From assembly GCF_900185615.1 (NCBI RefSeq), contig NZ_FYAK01000002.1:496001-560000 (forward strand): DNA of 64,000 nucleotides. The letters are read 5' to 3'. The position numbers were made by a program, and so were the translations under genes. Source of the DNA: Photobacterium malacitanum (lineage in GTDB: Bacteria; Pseudomonadota; Gammaproteobacteria; Enterobacterales; Vibrionaceae). Below, in pieces: positions 9,015-17,624 of the stretch. The notes beneath the pieces were generated by a model, which saw only the letters and a list, made by a program, of their open reading frames with translations, did no database searches and had not been told where the DNA came from. Every line of letters starts with the position of its first letter. Position 1 is the first letter of the stretch.

Positions 9015-10142
9015 GTGATTTCGTTTAGTAATGAATTAACTTATAAATATTTACCAATATTAGCTATATCTCCTGCAGAAATGGGGGCACTAGGGCAATT
9101 GCCAGAAAAAGATAAAGACTTAATTCTTCCTCTATTTCCTATCAAAGGCTGGATGTCAGCTAAGAAATTGGATAATGCATTAGATAAAATTAATGAATCA
9201 ATTGGCAATAGAATATGGATTGCTGATATTGATGCTGATTTTTTATATTCCAATAAATCATTTAAAATGGAAGGGGCATATTCAAGGGAAGTGTTTGAAG
9301 AAATTCATAAACTACTCGATTCATCAGATGGTTATAAAAACTGGTTCAATTTTTTACAAACGCGGGATAACATAATACCCACATTACAATTAGAACATAT
9401 TACGGACATAAATATACAATTAGATCTTCTTAGTAGCCTTGAACGAGGTATCGTAATAAGATTTCAAATGACTAAAATAGAACCTAAAAAGTTTAATTCT
9501 ATTATACGATCTTTACTTAATCATAATTATGATAACTATCTATTTATCTTGGATTATGCAGATATTGGAAGAGTTGAAGTTGTAAATTGCTCGCAATACT
9601 CTGAGTTAATTAATAAGATGAAAGAATTATTTCCTAACTCTATGTTTTCCATCTCGTCCACATCATTCCCATTTAGTTTTGCAGGTGCATATCGAGGAGA
9701 AATACCTATTTATGAAAGACAAATTTATAGAAATATAAAGCGTGACTGTAATGATATAAATTTAATCTACTCTGATAGAGGAAGTGCCAGAGCTGGAAAA
9801 TATAATGGTGGTGGTGGAACACCTCCTCCTAGAATCGATTACCCATTAAAAAATGATTGGCGTTTTATTAGGAAAGAATTTGATGGTAAAAATATAACTA
9901 AACTAGAAAAAGAAAAGTTATATTTCGAGGCTGCTAGAGAAATTATAAAATCTGACTATTGGATAAAGGATCTAGGATTATGGGGTACACAAATGATAGA
10001 AAAAACAGCCCTTGAAGATACTTATGGAATAACATGTCCAAATAGGTCTACTGCTGTACGAATAAATATCCATTTATATCAACAACTTCACTACAATGAT
10101 ATAATCAGCGAGCTTAATACAGATGAAGAATGGGAAGATTAA
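9015..10142 (+). CDS. Beta-family (sce7725-like) protein
   Basis: A 375-residue protein starting at GTG, with AAGG seven bases before it and two bases after the previous stop. The N-terminal FSNELTYKYLPILAISPAEMGAL and PLFPIKGW segments, and the FILDYADIGRVE core, resemble the beta protein family (PF14350, named after a phage T4 protein) and the related sce7725 group. A glycine run (GGGGTPPPR, about 268) and a C-terminal GLWGTQMIEKTA segment are also typical. Biochemical function is unknown. Such proteins are often found next to sce7726-type proteins and in phage-related or defence settings; that gene is indeed next here. The two 3' ends overlap by 4 bases. Confidence 0.75.
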   Translation: MISFSNELTYKYLPILAISPAEMGALGQLPEKDKDLILPLFPIKGWMSAKKLDNALDKINESIGNRIWIADIDADFLYSNKSFKMEGAYSREVFEEIHKLLDSSDGYKNWFNFLQTRDNIIPTLQLEHITDINIQLDLLSSLERGIVIRFQMTKIEPKKFNSIIRSLLNHNYDNYLFILDYADIGRVEVVNCSQYSELINKMKELFPNSMFSISSTSFPFSFAGAYRGEIPIYERQIYRNIKRDCNDINLIYSDRGSARAGKYNGGGGTPPPRIDYPLKNDWRFIRKEFDGKNITKLEKEKLYFEAAREIIKSDYWIKDLGLWGTQMIEKTALEDTYGITCPNRSTAVRINIHLYQQLHYNDIISELNTDEEWED

Positions 10143-10882
10143 TATTTTATCTCATCCATTTCTTCTTTCAGTTGACATAAATCTCTAATTATCGTTTCAT
10201 TAAGAATATTTATGTCAACTTCATTTTTAATCGTATCATTTAAACGTAACAATAAAAGATCTGATGGTATTATCTTTCCACATGATATTTTTTTTATAAA
10301 ATAATTACTCGTCATTTTATATTTCGATTTAATTGTATTAATTGCGTACTCTCTCAGCTTGCCTATACTTATAGTAATAGCCAATGCCTCTAAATCATCT
10401 CTATTATTATTATTATTTATTTTTATATTTTCATTTTTTATTATTTTATATAGATCATTCAAACTAAAATATTTAATAAAAACACTTTTATCTGTTATTA
10501 TTTTTTTCCTCCCTCTTCTTTTTATTTTAATTTTACCATCTTTTACTTCCCACACGGAAATATATTCAGGAGTAATGTTTAATATTTTAGATATGTGTTT
10601 ACTATCTGCAACAATTGTTACTTTATCGAAATGTTTTATATATTCCTTTATTTGACCATCAAGCCTCTCAAGAGTATCAGCACTGCTTTTTACTTCATAT
10701 GCGTGAAGTTCATTATTCTTGATAATGGCTAAATCCACTCTTCTTGTAAAACTAGAAACTGTAAATTCATTAATTATTGTATTAATTTTATTTTTTTTAT
10801 TTTTTTTATTATCAATAACCTTACTAATAATTAATGCTTTCAAATCTGGTTCTAATAATCTTTTATCTTCTTTTAAAATCAT
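10139..10882 (-). CDS. sce7726-like PD-(D/E)XK protein
   Basis: A 247-residue protein counted from the ATG at 10882; a TTG two codons earlier is a weaker choice. The segment RRVDLAIIKNNELHAYEVKSS holds a D50...E63-x-K65 arrangement typical of PD-(D/E)XK nucleases, as in the sce7726 family. The C-terminal half is Lys/Asn/Ile-rich and lacks recognisable motifs. It is convergent with the beta-family gene and overlaps its end by four bases. A conflict or defence role together with the plus-strand trio is inferred from this co-location and fold, not shown. The A+T content is as extreme as in the other genes of the cluster. Confidence 0.72.
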   Translation of the reverse strand: MILKEDKRLLEPDLKALIISKVIDNKKNKKNKINTIINEFTVSSFTRRVDLAIIKNNELHAYEVKSSADTLERLDGQIKEYIKHFDKVTIVADSKHISKILNITPEYISVWEVKDGKIKIKRRGRKKIITDKSVFIKYFSLNDLYKIIKNENIKINNNNNRDDLEALAITISIGKLREYAINTIKSKYKMTSNYFIKKISCGKIIPSDLLLLRLNDTIKNEVDINILNETIIRDLCQLKEEMDEIKY

Positions 10883-11251
10883 AATCAATACTTAATACAC
10901 GTTCTATAATATTATATCACATTAATAATAATATTCTCCAATTATTATATCATATAACGAATAAATAATATTAGTTCTTAATAATATACACGTTTTTATA
11001 AAAGTTAAGTCCCCCTATCGATACCACTCCAGCCCCCTCTTATTTCTAAATGCATGATTTTATATCTTTAATCCCTGATGATGAAACTCGAAAGTTTTAT
11101 ACTCATCTAATCTTATAGCTAAAATCATTAACGAAAGTGTATTATCATCAATCATGATAAAATAAGAATAATTTACAATTCTTATTTTATTTTGAAGAGT
11201 CATCTCGAATATTATATATGATATCGGTTTGTTGAAACTATATAAAACATA
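10883..11251. other. AT-rich spacer
   Basis: About 370 bases of very AT-rich DNA with many ATTATA-type runs, upstream of the sce7726-like gene. I see no supported gene, only a weak 65-codon minus-strand ORF that runs into repeat copy B. Confidence 0.4.
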
Positions 11252-11394
11252 GAACACCCATATCTTACTCTTTGATATTTAAGCGCGCTCTAAGTCGCTC
11301 CCCTATCGCCCTCGCAAGCATTCACTGTAGGGAATGACGGGGTTAGGCTTGACGTAATAACAGAACAGCCCTTGAATGAAAATTATGGGTGTCC
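11252..11394 (+). repeat. MITE-like repeat, copy B
   Basis: Left end GAACACCCATATCTTACTC and right end AATTATGGGTGTCC form imperfect terminal inverted repeats around 143 bases. Like copy C it carries the block ATTCACTGTAGGGAA then ACGGGGTTAG. It lies 38 bases beyond the 3' end of the MdtD-like gene. After the right end comes TATCTTTTTTT, a flank shared by all copies, so the true boundary may extend a few bases further. Confidence 0.75.
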
Positions 11395-11432
11395 TATCTT
11401 TTTTTACAGCAATCAATGGAAGTGATGACGCA

Positions 11433-12824
11433 TCATTTACTTATTAAATTATCACCATCCCCTTTTTTTAACGATAGAAAAGTTAATGCCGAGAAAATGG
11501 TTATTAAGCCAATAGATATAAAAGTCTGATGGAAATGGGCAATTGAGTCACCATAGCCGTATGAATTAAATAGCTTTAATATACAAGAACAAACAGCAAG
11601 ACCGAGACTAATTGCTAACAATTGTGTTACCGCTAATGCACTATTACCCGCACTGGCATTTTGATCATTTAAATCAGCTAAAGTAATAGTATTCATTGAC
11701 GTAAATTGCGTTGCACGCACTATGCCGAGGCCAAACAACAACGGTACCGCAAACCATATCGATAACTGATTAGAAACCAGTCCAAATGCTGCCGTTATGA
11801 CACCAATAATGACTGTGGCTAACATTAATGTGCATCTATAACCACACCGATGCAGCACTTTCTCAACGAAAGATTTTCCAAATAAAGCACCAAGAGCTAA
11901 CGGTACCATCATGCACCCTGCATAGAATGCAGACATTCCCATTCCTACCTGTAACATCAGTGGCACCAGGTAAGGAATAGCACCAGTACCTAAACGCGAT
12001 AAAATATTACCGCGAATACCAATTTTAAATGTACGAGTTTTAAATAAAGATAAAGGAATTAATGCCTTTTCATTATTAAATGCATGCCAACCATAACCGA
12101 TTAATAATAACACACCGACCAGTAAGGTTAATATTGGAAATAAAATAGATACCGCTTGATTTCCAAATAATTCAATTCCACCTAAAATAAAAATTAAGCT
12201 AAAGCCAAATAATATAAAGCCTAAAAAGTCGAAATGGGAAGTTGTTGAGGTAAGATTAGGCATATAACGCTTAGTTATCCATAAGCCTATAATACCAACG
12301 GGTATATTAATCAAAAAAATCCAGTGCCAACTCGCGTAAGTTACTAATAAACCACCTAATAAAGGTCCAACAACGGGTCCAACTAAGCCCGGCATTGTTG
12401 CCAAATTTAATACACGAACAAAATCTTTTCTCGGATAGCAACGCAGTAATGCTAATCTAGCGACTGGAACCATCATTGCTCCACCAATCCCTTGCAATAC
12501 ACGCGCGATGACTAGTTGTGAGAGCGTTGTTGATAAACTGCATGCTAATGAACCGAGAGTAAATAACCCTACAGCCCATAGAAATATAACTCGAGTGCCA
12601 AATTTATCAGCTAACCAACCACTGACAGGAATAAGTATTGCGACCGTCAACGTGTAGCTAATAATTGTTAACTGCATATTAAGTGGCGATTGATGTAAAC
12701 TTGCAGCCAATGATGGAATGGCAGTATTTATAATTGTGGCATCTAAAGTCTGCATAAAAAAGGCTATACCTGCTATCCATGGTAACCATTTTATTTGCGA
12801 TGCCGATTGGGTCACCTTCATCAT
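11433..12824 (-). CDS. mdtD: MdtD-like MFS multidrug transporter (DHA2)
   Basis: About 464 residues with 14 predicted membrane segments, a proton-driven drug exporter of the DHA2 group. The sequence follows E. coli MdtD closely in several places: FFMQTLDATIINTAIPSL, GWLADKFGTR (motif A), RVLQGIGGAMMVPVARL (motif B), GPLLGG and SWHWIFLINIPVGIIG. The start is taken at the first of two adjacent ATGs (12824/12821), which have GAGG five or eight bases upstream. It is alone here; E. coli mdtD is part of mdtABC-baeSR, which is absent. The gene is flanked on both sides by repeat copies (B and C), consistent with a mobile or shuffled islet. The substrate is unknown. Confidence 0.8.
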   Translation of the reverse strand: MMKVTQSASQIKWLPWIAGIAFFMQTLDATIINTAIPSLAASLHQSPLNMQLTIISYTLTVAILIPVSGWLADKFGTRVIFLWAVGLFTLGSLACSLSTTLSQLVIARVLQGIGGAMMVPVARLALLRCYPRKDFVRVLNLATMPGLVGPVVGPLLGGLLVTYASWHWIFLINIPVGIIGLWITKRYMPNLTSTTSHFDFLGFILFGFSLIFILGGIELFGNQAVSILFPILTLLVGVLLLIGYGWHAFNNEKALIPLSLFKTRTFKIGIRGNILSRLGTGAIPYLVPLMLQVGMGMSAFYAGCMMVPLALGALFGKSFVEKVLHRCGYRCTLMLATVIIGVITAAFGLVSNQLSIWFAVPLLFGLGIVRATQFTSMNTITLADLNDQNASAGNSALAVTQLLAISLGLAVCSCILKLFNSYGYGDSIAHFHQTFISIGLITIFSALTFLSLKKGDGDNLISK

Positions 12825-13012
12825 ATCCACCTCATTAAAAGTAATGGTGATATCCCTCATGATAACAACTCAGTCTTAATGATGTGTAATAGCAGCAAGG
12901 GGAAATAAACACTTCTGGTGATTGAGAATAACAGAACCAACTTAACTTAATATGAATAAGTCTCAATTAACGAGCACAATAACGTTCAGCAGTAGCAACA
13001 TAGTAGAACATG

Positions 13013-13153
13013 GGACAGCCATATCTTACTCTTTGATATTTCAGCACTCTAAGTAGATTCCCTATCACCCTTGCGCGTATTCACTGTAGGGAAGGACGGG
13101 GTTAGACTTGATGTAAACACAGAACTGCCATTGAATGAAATTTATGGGTGTCC
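13013..13153 (+). repeat. MITE-like repeat, copy C
   Basis: A 141-base copy bounded by GGACAGCCATA on the left and TATGGGTGTCC on the right, an 11-base inverted end with one mismatch. The inside is nearly identical to copy B (CACTGTAGGGAAGGACGGGG, AACAGAACTGCC). It is located between the start of the MdtD-like gene and the end of the GalP-like gene. Confidence 0.8.
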
Positions 13154-13292
13154 TATCTTTTGTATCTTTTGATATCTTTTGGTCTTTTAGCTACTAACTA
13201 TGATGGCTATCTTTTGGGGAATGGCAGAGGGATAAACAGACAGAGTTTTGTGGCCTACTTAGATGCAGTAGACCACACAGATCAGGTATTAT

Positions 13293-14702
13293 TTAGCAGC
13301 CTAACTTTGATAATGGCTTACCTGCCATCAGGTTAGATTCGATCTGCTCCAAACTCACTCCTTTTGTTTCAGGAATAACAAAAAAAGTAACAATTAAAAA
13401 TATTAAATTTAAGCCGGCATATAACCAGAAAGTGTTAGCGTTCCCTAATATCTGCAAGAAAGAGAGGAATGTTGCACCCACAATCATATTTGCAATCCAG
13501 TTTGTTGCAGTGCTGACCGTAATACCAAAATCACGCGCTTTTAGTGGTTGAATCTCTGAGCATAAAACCCAAATTAAAGGACCTGCACTCATCGCAAAAC
13601 CAACAATAAAGACTAATAAAACAAACGCTGCACTGTATTGTTCAAATGATGTTGATATTCCAGCATGTAAGAAGTAACCCAATATAGCCATTGCCGAAGC
13701 CATCACAGCAAAACCAACTTTCAGTACAGGCTTACGACCCCACTTATCGACTAAACCAATCGCAATAAAGGTTGCAAACACATTAACGAGTCCAACAATA
13801 ACAGTGCCCCACATTTGCTGCTCAGTACTTGCAAAACCTGCAATTTTAAATATTTTAGGTGCGTAATACATTACTACATTCATACCAGTAAACTGTTGCA
13901 TTACTTGCAAAGCAATACCTAAGTAAACCACACGGCGACAATTTGGATTAGATTTAAATAGACTCCAACCACTTTGTTTTATCTTTAAACTCTTACGAAT
14001 GGCGTTTAATTCTTGTTTGGCCTCTTTACTGTTACCACGCAATAATTCTAAGATCCTGTGTGCTTCAACATCTTTCTTTTTAAGAGCCAACCAGCGCGGA
14101 CTCTCAGGTAGCATCATCACCCCAATAAATAAAATAAAAGCAGGCACAGTAATAACACCCAACATCCAACGCCATTGCCCTGAAAAACTAAACGCAGTGT
14201 CAGAAAGAAAAGCAATTACAATACCAATGGTGATCATCAACTGGTACATCGAAATGAGACTACCACGTAAACGCTGCGGCGCAATTTCTGAAAGATATAA
14301 AGGAGCAGTAAAAGAGGCAACGCCAACAGCAAGACCTAACAATACGCGAAAAATAATCAACATTTCAGTATTATAGGCCATTGCGCAACCAAGCGATCCA
14401 GCAATAAATAACAATGAACCAATAAGTAAAGTATATTTACGTCCTATATTTAATGACACCGGGCCAGACCCAATCGCACCTATAGCGGCACCAAACATCA
14501 TTGAGCTCACAACCCATTCTTGGCTCTGTGTTGCCAAACCAAATGCTTTACTTATAAAAGGTAAAGCTCCTGAAATAACCCCGATATCAAGTCCAAATAA
14601 TAATCCAGCTAATGCTGCTATAATACAAGCAACAAATACATATCGGTTTATATCATTATTTTCTTTGAGTCTTTTACTTTGTGCTCCTACCATAATACTC
14701 AT
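13293..14702 (-). CDS. galP: GalP-like sugar:proton symporter (MFS)
   Basis: A 469-residue inner membrane sugar importer with 12 membrane segments. It matches E. coli GalP over nearly its whole length: AALAGLLFGLDIGVISGALPF, QEWVVSSMMFGAA, RVLLGLAVGVASFTAPLYL, QVMQQFTGMNVVMYYAPKIF, GPLIWVLCSEIQPLKARDFG and PETKGVSLEQIE. The ATG at 14702 is preferred because GGAG sits five bases upstream; an ATG ten codons earlier lacks a site. AraE is the closest alternative, so galactose versus arabinose cannot be settled from sequence alone. No sugar catabolic genes are adjacent. Repeat copies C and D flank the gene. Confidence 0.85.
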   Translation of the reverse strand: MSIMVGAQSKRLKENNDINRYVFVACIIAALAGLLFGLDIGVISGALPFISKAFGLATQSQEWVVSSMMFGAAIGAIGSGPVSLNIGRKYTLLIGSLLFIAGSLGCAMAYNTEMLIIFRVLLGLAVGVASFTAPLYLSEIAPQRLRGSLISMYQLMITIGIVIAFLSDTAFSFSGQWRWMLGVITVPAFILFIGVMMLPESPRWLALKKKDVEAHRILELLRGNSKEAKQELNAIRKSLKIKQSGWSLFKSNPNCRRVVYLGIALQVMQQFTGMNVVMYYAPKIFKIAGFASTEQQMWGTVIVGLVNVFATFIAIGLVDKWGRKPVLKVGFAVMASAMAILGYFLHAGISTSFEQYSAAFVLLVFIVGFAMSAGPLIWVLCSEIQPLKARDFGITVSTATNWIANMIVGATFLSFLQILGNANTFWLYAGLNLIFLIVTFFVIPETKGVSLEQIESNLMAGKPLSKLGC

Positions 14703-15064
14703 GATTGCTCCAATTAATATTAATATGAACATACTTTAATTTATCAATTAATTAACATGATAATAATCGAGTAGAAATAATAATAAGGTGATGAATATCA
14801 CTAATCTAATGGCTAGCTTTTAATAGCATGTAAGAGATATTTTTTACAACTAAGCAGATCAAAAAAATAATTTAAAATGTAAGCTACCTGTATTGGAAAT
14901 ATTATAATGGCGTTTTTATGTCTAAGATGGGCTTATTTACTTGGGAAAATTAGCTATTGCAAATACTATTTCACATTATTTTTAAAGCAAGTTAGTCATT
15001 ATTTTTTATGATAATTAAATTATGAAAATATAAAATACTACAATCAGAGTTCAGCAATAACATT
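14703..15064. other. Intergenic spacer before repeat copy D
   Basis: About 360 bases of AT-rich DNA upstream of the GalP-like gene. It should hold that gene's promoter, but I cannot point to a convincing one. No ORF or hairpin stands out. Confidence 0.4.
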
Positions 15065-15214
15065 GGACAGCCATATCTTACTCTTTGATATTTCAGCGCG
15101 CTCTAAGTAGATACCCTATCGCCCTCGCTGGCATTCACTTAGCCCAATATCCGTCATATCGAAAATCGAGCAACAAGGCTATCCGTGATCTATGGATGAA
15201 ATTTATGGGTGTCC
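15065..15214 (+). repeat. MITE-like repeat, copy D
   Basis: A 150-base copy with left end GGACAGCCATA and right end TATGGGTGTCC. Its inside matches copy A rather than B and C (CCCAATATCCGTCAT, AACAAGGCTATCCGTGATCTA). The CAGAACAGCCC block next to the right end is missing, so D looks like an internal deletion derivative of an A-like form. It lies just past the 3' end of the small membrane protein gene at 15244. Confidence 0.8.
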
Positions 15215-15243
15215 TATCTTTTTCCTTTTTTCTATCTTTCTTC

Positions 15244-15678
15244 CTATCTTCTTTTTCTACTATCACGAATATTTAAAGCCATTAGCGTTAGGTTAGTAAA
15301 ACCTGCGATCAATTCAATAACCTGAACAATATAAAAGGTGGTCGTAACTTGCTGATTACTCGCTAAGTAAAAAAGATAAAAGGCGCAAGGTAATAATATA
15401 AATAGCCCATTAATAGCAATGAATGGCATCCGTTTCTTCTTCTGAGCTATTGGACCTTTATTACAGTTTACTGCCATTTTAGCCCCCGTTATTCCTGTTA
15501 TAGCCATAGCCGGAATAAGCGCGCAAATACCACATAAGATCGCGGTTTTTACCATAATGATATTTGTTATATCACCAAATAACTCCACCATAATTGAGCT
15601 AGTAAAGAAACTTAAAACCAGTAGAAAGCTCGTTATTGCAGCAATACGGTGTAGTAATTTGATTGTTGTTTTTGACAT
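15244..15678 (-). CDS. Four-helix membrane protein, divergent from marR
   Basis: A 144-residue protein with four hydrophobic segments (about residues 10-32, 42-66, 87-108 and 113-135) separated by a basic loop (KKKRMP). I do not recognise the family; the layout resembles small DoxX-like or DUF-type four-helix proteins without a diagnostic motif. Its start faces the marR gene across 129 bases that hold a perfect palindrome, so it is the likely target of that regulator. The 3' end sits 30 bases from repeat copy D. Confidence 0.68.
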   Translation of the reverse strand: MSKTTIKLLHRIAAITSFLLVLSFFTSSIMVELFGDITNIIMVKTAILCGICALIPAMAITGITGAKMAVNCNKGPIAQKKKRMPFIAINGLFILLPCAFYLFYLASNQQVTTTFYIVQVIELIAGFTNLTLMALNIRDSRKRR

Positions 15679-15722
15679 TTGACAGTTCTCTTTAAATATT
15701 AAGATGCAAATAGATTACACCG

Positions 15723-15746
15723 CAATAGTTGCGTGCGCAACTATTG
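15723..15746. promoter_or_regulatory. Palindromic operator, probably for MarR-type regulator
   Basis: CAATAGTTGCG and its exact reverse complement CGCAACTATTG flank two bases (TG), giving a perfect 24-base palindrome. The core TTGC...GCAA resembles many MarR-family sites. It lies between divergent genes, 45 bases from the minus-strand start and 62 bases from the marR start, so it could control both. Confidence 0.7.
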
Positions 15747-15807
15747 TTTTAAAAATTATTTTGAATGCAATTGTGCTGGCAGTTACAATCAAGACTAATG
15801 ATATTCT

Positions 15808-16251
15808 ATGAGTTGGTTTAAAATGACTGAAAAATTTGAACGTTTAGATAGTTTTGGCTGGCTAATCAATGTATTGGCTTCTCAAGCGACCAAAGAACTC
15901 GATCATGAGTTAAAGCCATATAATTTAACAGCGGCACTTTGGCCAACCATGATGTGTTTATGGGAACAAGAAGGAATCACTCAACGTGATATTGCAGCAA
16001 AAGCAAAAGTTGAGAACTCAACCACCACTCGCACATTAGATAAATTAGAAAAACTGGGGATGGTTGAACGCAAGCCAGATCCCAATAGTCGCCGTAGTTA
16101 TCATATCTACTTAACCCAAAAAGGACGTGCAATGAAACCTGATTTGGAGCAAATACCATTACAGGTTAATAAAAAATTACTAGGTAACCTTTCTGTTGAA
16201 GAGCAGCAGATATTATTACCACTACTCGCAAAAATGGTAGAAAAAATATAA
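15808..16251 (+). CDS. MarR-family transcriptional regulator
   Basis: A 147-residue DNA-binding protein. The winged helix is clear: GITQRDIAAKAKVENSTTTRTLDKLEKLGMVERKPDPNSRRSYHIYLTQKG, about residues 55-105, with the DPNSRR wing typical of MarR. Helices at both ends should form the dimer. Family members usually repress a neighbouring divergent gene and release DNA when they bind small phenolic ligands or are oxidised; this protein has one cysteine (MMCLWEQ), near residue 50. The start could also be the ATG five codons later. The perfect palindrome upstream is its probable site, giving autoregulation and control of the four-helix membrane protein. Confidence 0.88.
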   Translation: MSWFKMTEKFERLDSFGWLINVLASQATKELDHELKPYNLTAALWPTMMCLWEQEGITQRDIAAKAKVENSTTTRTLDKLEKLGMVERKPDPNSRRSYHIYLTQKGRAMKPDLEQIPLQVNKKLLGNLSVEEQQILLPLLAKMVEKI

Positions 16252-16368
16252 TCAATATGAGATGAATATTCTTTTTATTATATTTTAAGTTACGCTAAAA
16301 AGTATTATTGATTCATCAGTTTTAGTCTTTGTTAAGCTCTCTGTATTAAGAGAGCCATAATAAGTGCC

Positions 16369-16422
16369 TGTACACTATTATAACCATAACCTGTGTTATT
16401 TAAGTAATAGTGTACAAACTTT
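16369..16422. repeat. Inverted repeat containing a Tn7-like end motif
   Basis: TGTACACTATTA at 16369-16380 and its exact complement TAATAGTGTACA at 16405-16416 form a 12-base stem with a 24-base loop. The right arm runs on as AACTTT, so TAGTGTACAAACTTT (16408-16422) equals 15 bases of the reversed terminal repeat of the Tn7-like element at 40832. There is no T-run, so it is a poor terminator. It may be a leftover transposon end or a chance hairpin. Confidence 0.5.
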
Positions 16423-16438
16423 GTCAGTAATATAGTTA

Positions 16439-17347
16439 TTATTTTAACTTTTGCTCAAGAAGCAATTTAGTGTTATCTAACCATTCATAACGTCGACGAT
16501 ACATTGCCCGTTTAGGGCGTGAAATATCTTCAGGATCGCGACGAATATCATCAAGTGTTAACTGGTATAAATGCTCATCAAACTCAGTGCCACCTAACGC
16601 AATCCAATGTTTATCATAATCCATTTTAATTTTACCAGTAGCATAACGCTTAGCAGAATATGTATGAGCACTATTCTTTATCGCTAGCAGCGTATCGACC
16701 TGCCAAACATTAGCAATTAATGTGATCATTTTAATCATTAGATCTTTTGGACGTTGGCCGAATAATGCTTTCGTCAGTAATTTTATTTTTTGATTATTTT
16801 CAGGGCTACTCGCAGGGCCTTGTAATCCACCAATCACTAATTGGCGCTTCCCTTCCACATCTCGAATAGAAAATGTAAGTGTATAAAAATTTTCATCAAT
16901 ATCATTAAAGAGCGTAAGGCTCATATCACCCTCTTTTTGATAACGAGAGTAAAAAGCCAATTTAAAACAGTAATTAATATCACCGACAGTAAAGTCAAAT
17001 AATGTGAATCCGTTACCATCTTTATAAATAGCATCACTAATATTAGTCGGTAAATTAGACACAAAATTAAAATGCTGCACAACAAATTTTGCACGCTCAA
17101 TGCCACTGGTACCGTAAATAACATAAGGGCGAAATGGCTTTTCTAAAAAGCGAGAATTACGCTGGCATAAAGTTTCTAGCAGAGAAGAGTCAATTTCAGA
17201 AGTGATATGCTGGAAAGCTTTACGATAATAGATTGCACGAAGTATAAACTTAACGCGATAACGCCATAATGGTGAGTATTTTTCAGCTTGGCTATCGGGA
17301 TAAATAATTTGCGCAAGGTTACTTAGAGACACACTAGAGACTGTCAC
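16439..17347 (-). CDS. VirK/YbjX family protein (DUF535)
   Basis: A 302-residue protein beginning at GTG with AGGA seven bases upstream. The sequence carries the DUF535 pattern: FRPYVIYGTSGIERAKFVVQHF, LTFSIRDVEGKRQLVIGGLQGP and a C-terminal YDKHWIALGG...PKRAMYRRRYEWLD. In Shigella and Salmonella, VirK/YbjX relatives affect virulence protein localisation and resistance to antimicrobial peptides; the molecular activity is unknown. No signal peptide is visible. It is a single gene, and its upstream region borders that of the arsR-like gene. Confidence 0.85.
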   Translation of the reverse strand: MTVSSVSLSNLAQIIYPDSQAEKYSPLWRYRVKFILRAIYYRKAFQHITSEIDSSLLETLCQRNSRFLEKPFRPYVIYGTSGIERAKFVVQHFNFVSNLPTNISDAIYKDGNGFTLFDFTVGDINYCFKLAFYSRYQKEGDMSLTLFNDIDENFYTLTFSIRDVEGKRQLVIGGLQGPASSPENNQKIKLLTKALFGQRPKDLMIKMITLIANVWQVDTLLAIKNSAHTYSAKRYATGKIKMDYDKHWIALGGTEFDEHLYQLTLDDIRRDPEDISRPKRAMYRRRYEWLDNTKLLLEQKLK

Positions 17348-17573
17348 ACTGTTATTTCCTATATTAAATGATCATTTGTACCACTATTGACACAAAATAC
17401 ACTAATATATAACAAATTGGTATAGTACAGCTTCAAATTATCTACTTCTTACATTAAAAATAAGCATAGCGAACCTAATTGGTATGGCCGCATGTGTTAC
17501 CTCTTTATGGATACTGTGATAGCAGTAGATAAATAACGACATGCGTACACTTTCTTTTTGAGCGACAGTTAGT

Positions 17574-17583
17574 TATATTTCGA
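17574..17583 (+). promoter_or_regulatory. TATATTTCGA element upstream of arsR
   Basis: TATATTTCGA here recurs at the -10 of the downstream permease promoter. If TATATT is a -10, transcription would begin near 17586, which supports the ATG at 17625 rather than the one at 17583 as the start of the regulator. No good -35 is seen. Confidence 0.4.
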
Positions 17584-17624
17584 TGCTGACGGAAATAAAT
17601 ACCACAATAAAGGCCGATTTTACG

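Noticed and set aside
11060-11257. 65-codon minus-strand ORF in the AT-rich spacer
   Set aside because: Its start lies at the edge of repeat copy B, with no upstream signal and a biased AT-rich composition; most likely chance or a gene scrap.
13148-13336. 62-codon plus-strand ORF next to repeat copy C
   Set aside because: It begins inside the repeat, overlaps the end of the GalP-like gene on the other strand and has no ribosome site or recognisable features.
15085-15276. 63-codon plus-strand ORF across repeat copy D
   Set aside because: Encoded almost wholly by the repeat, and its end overlaps a minus-strand gene.
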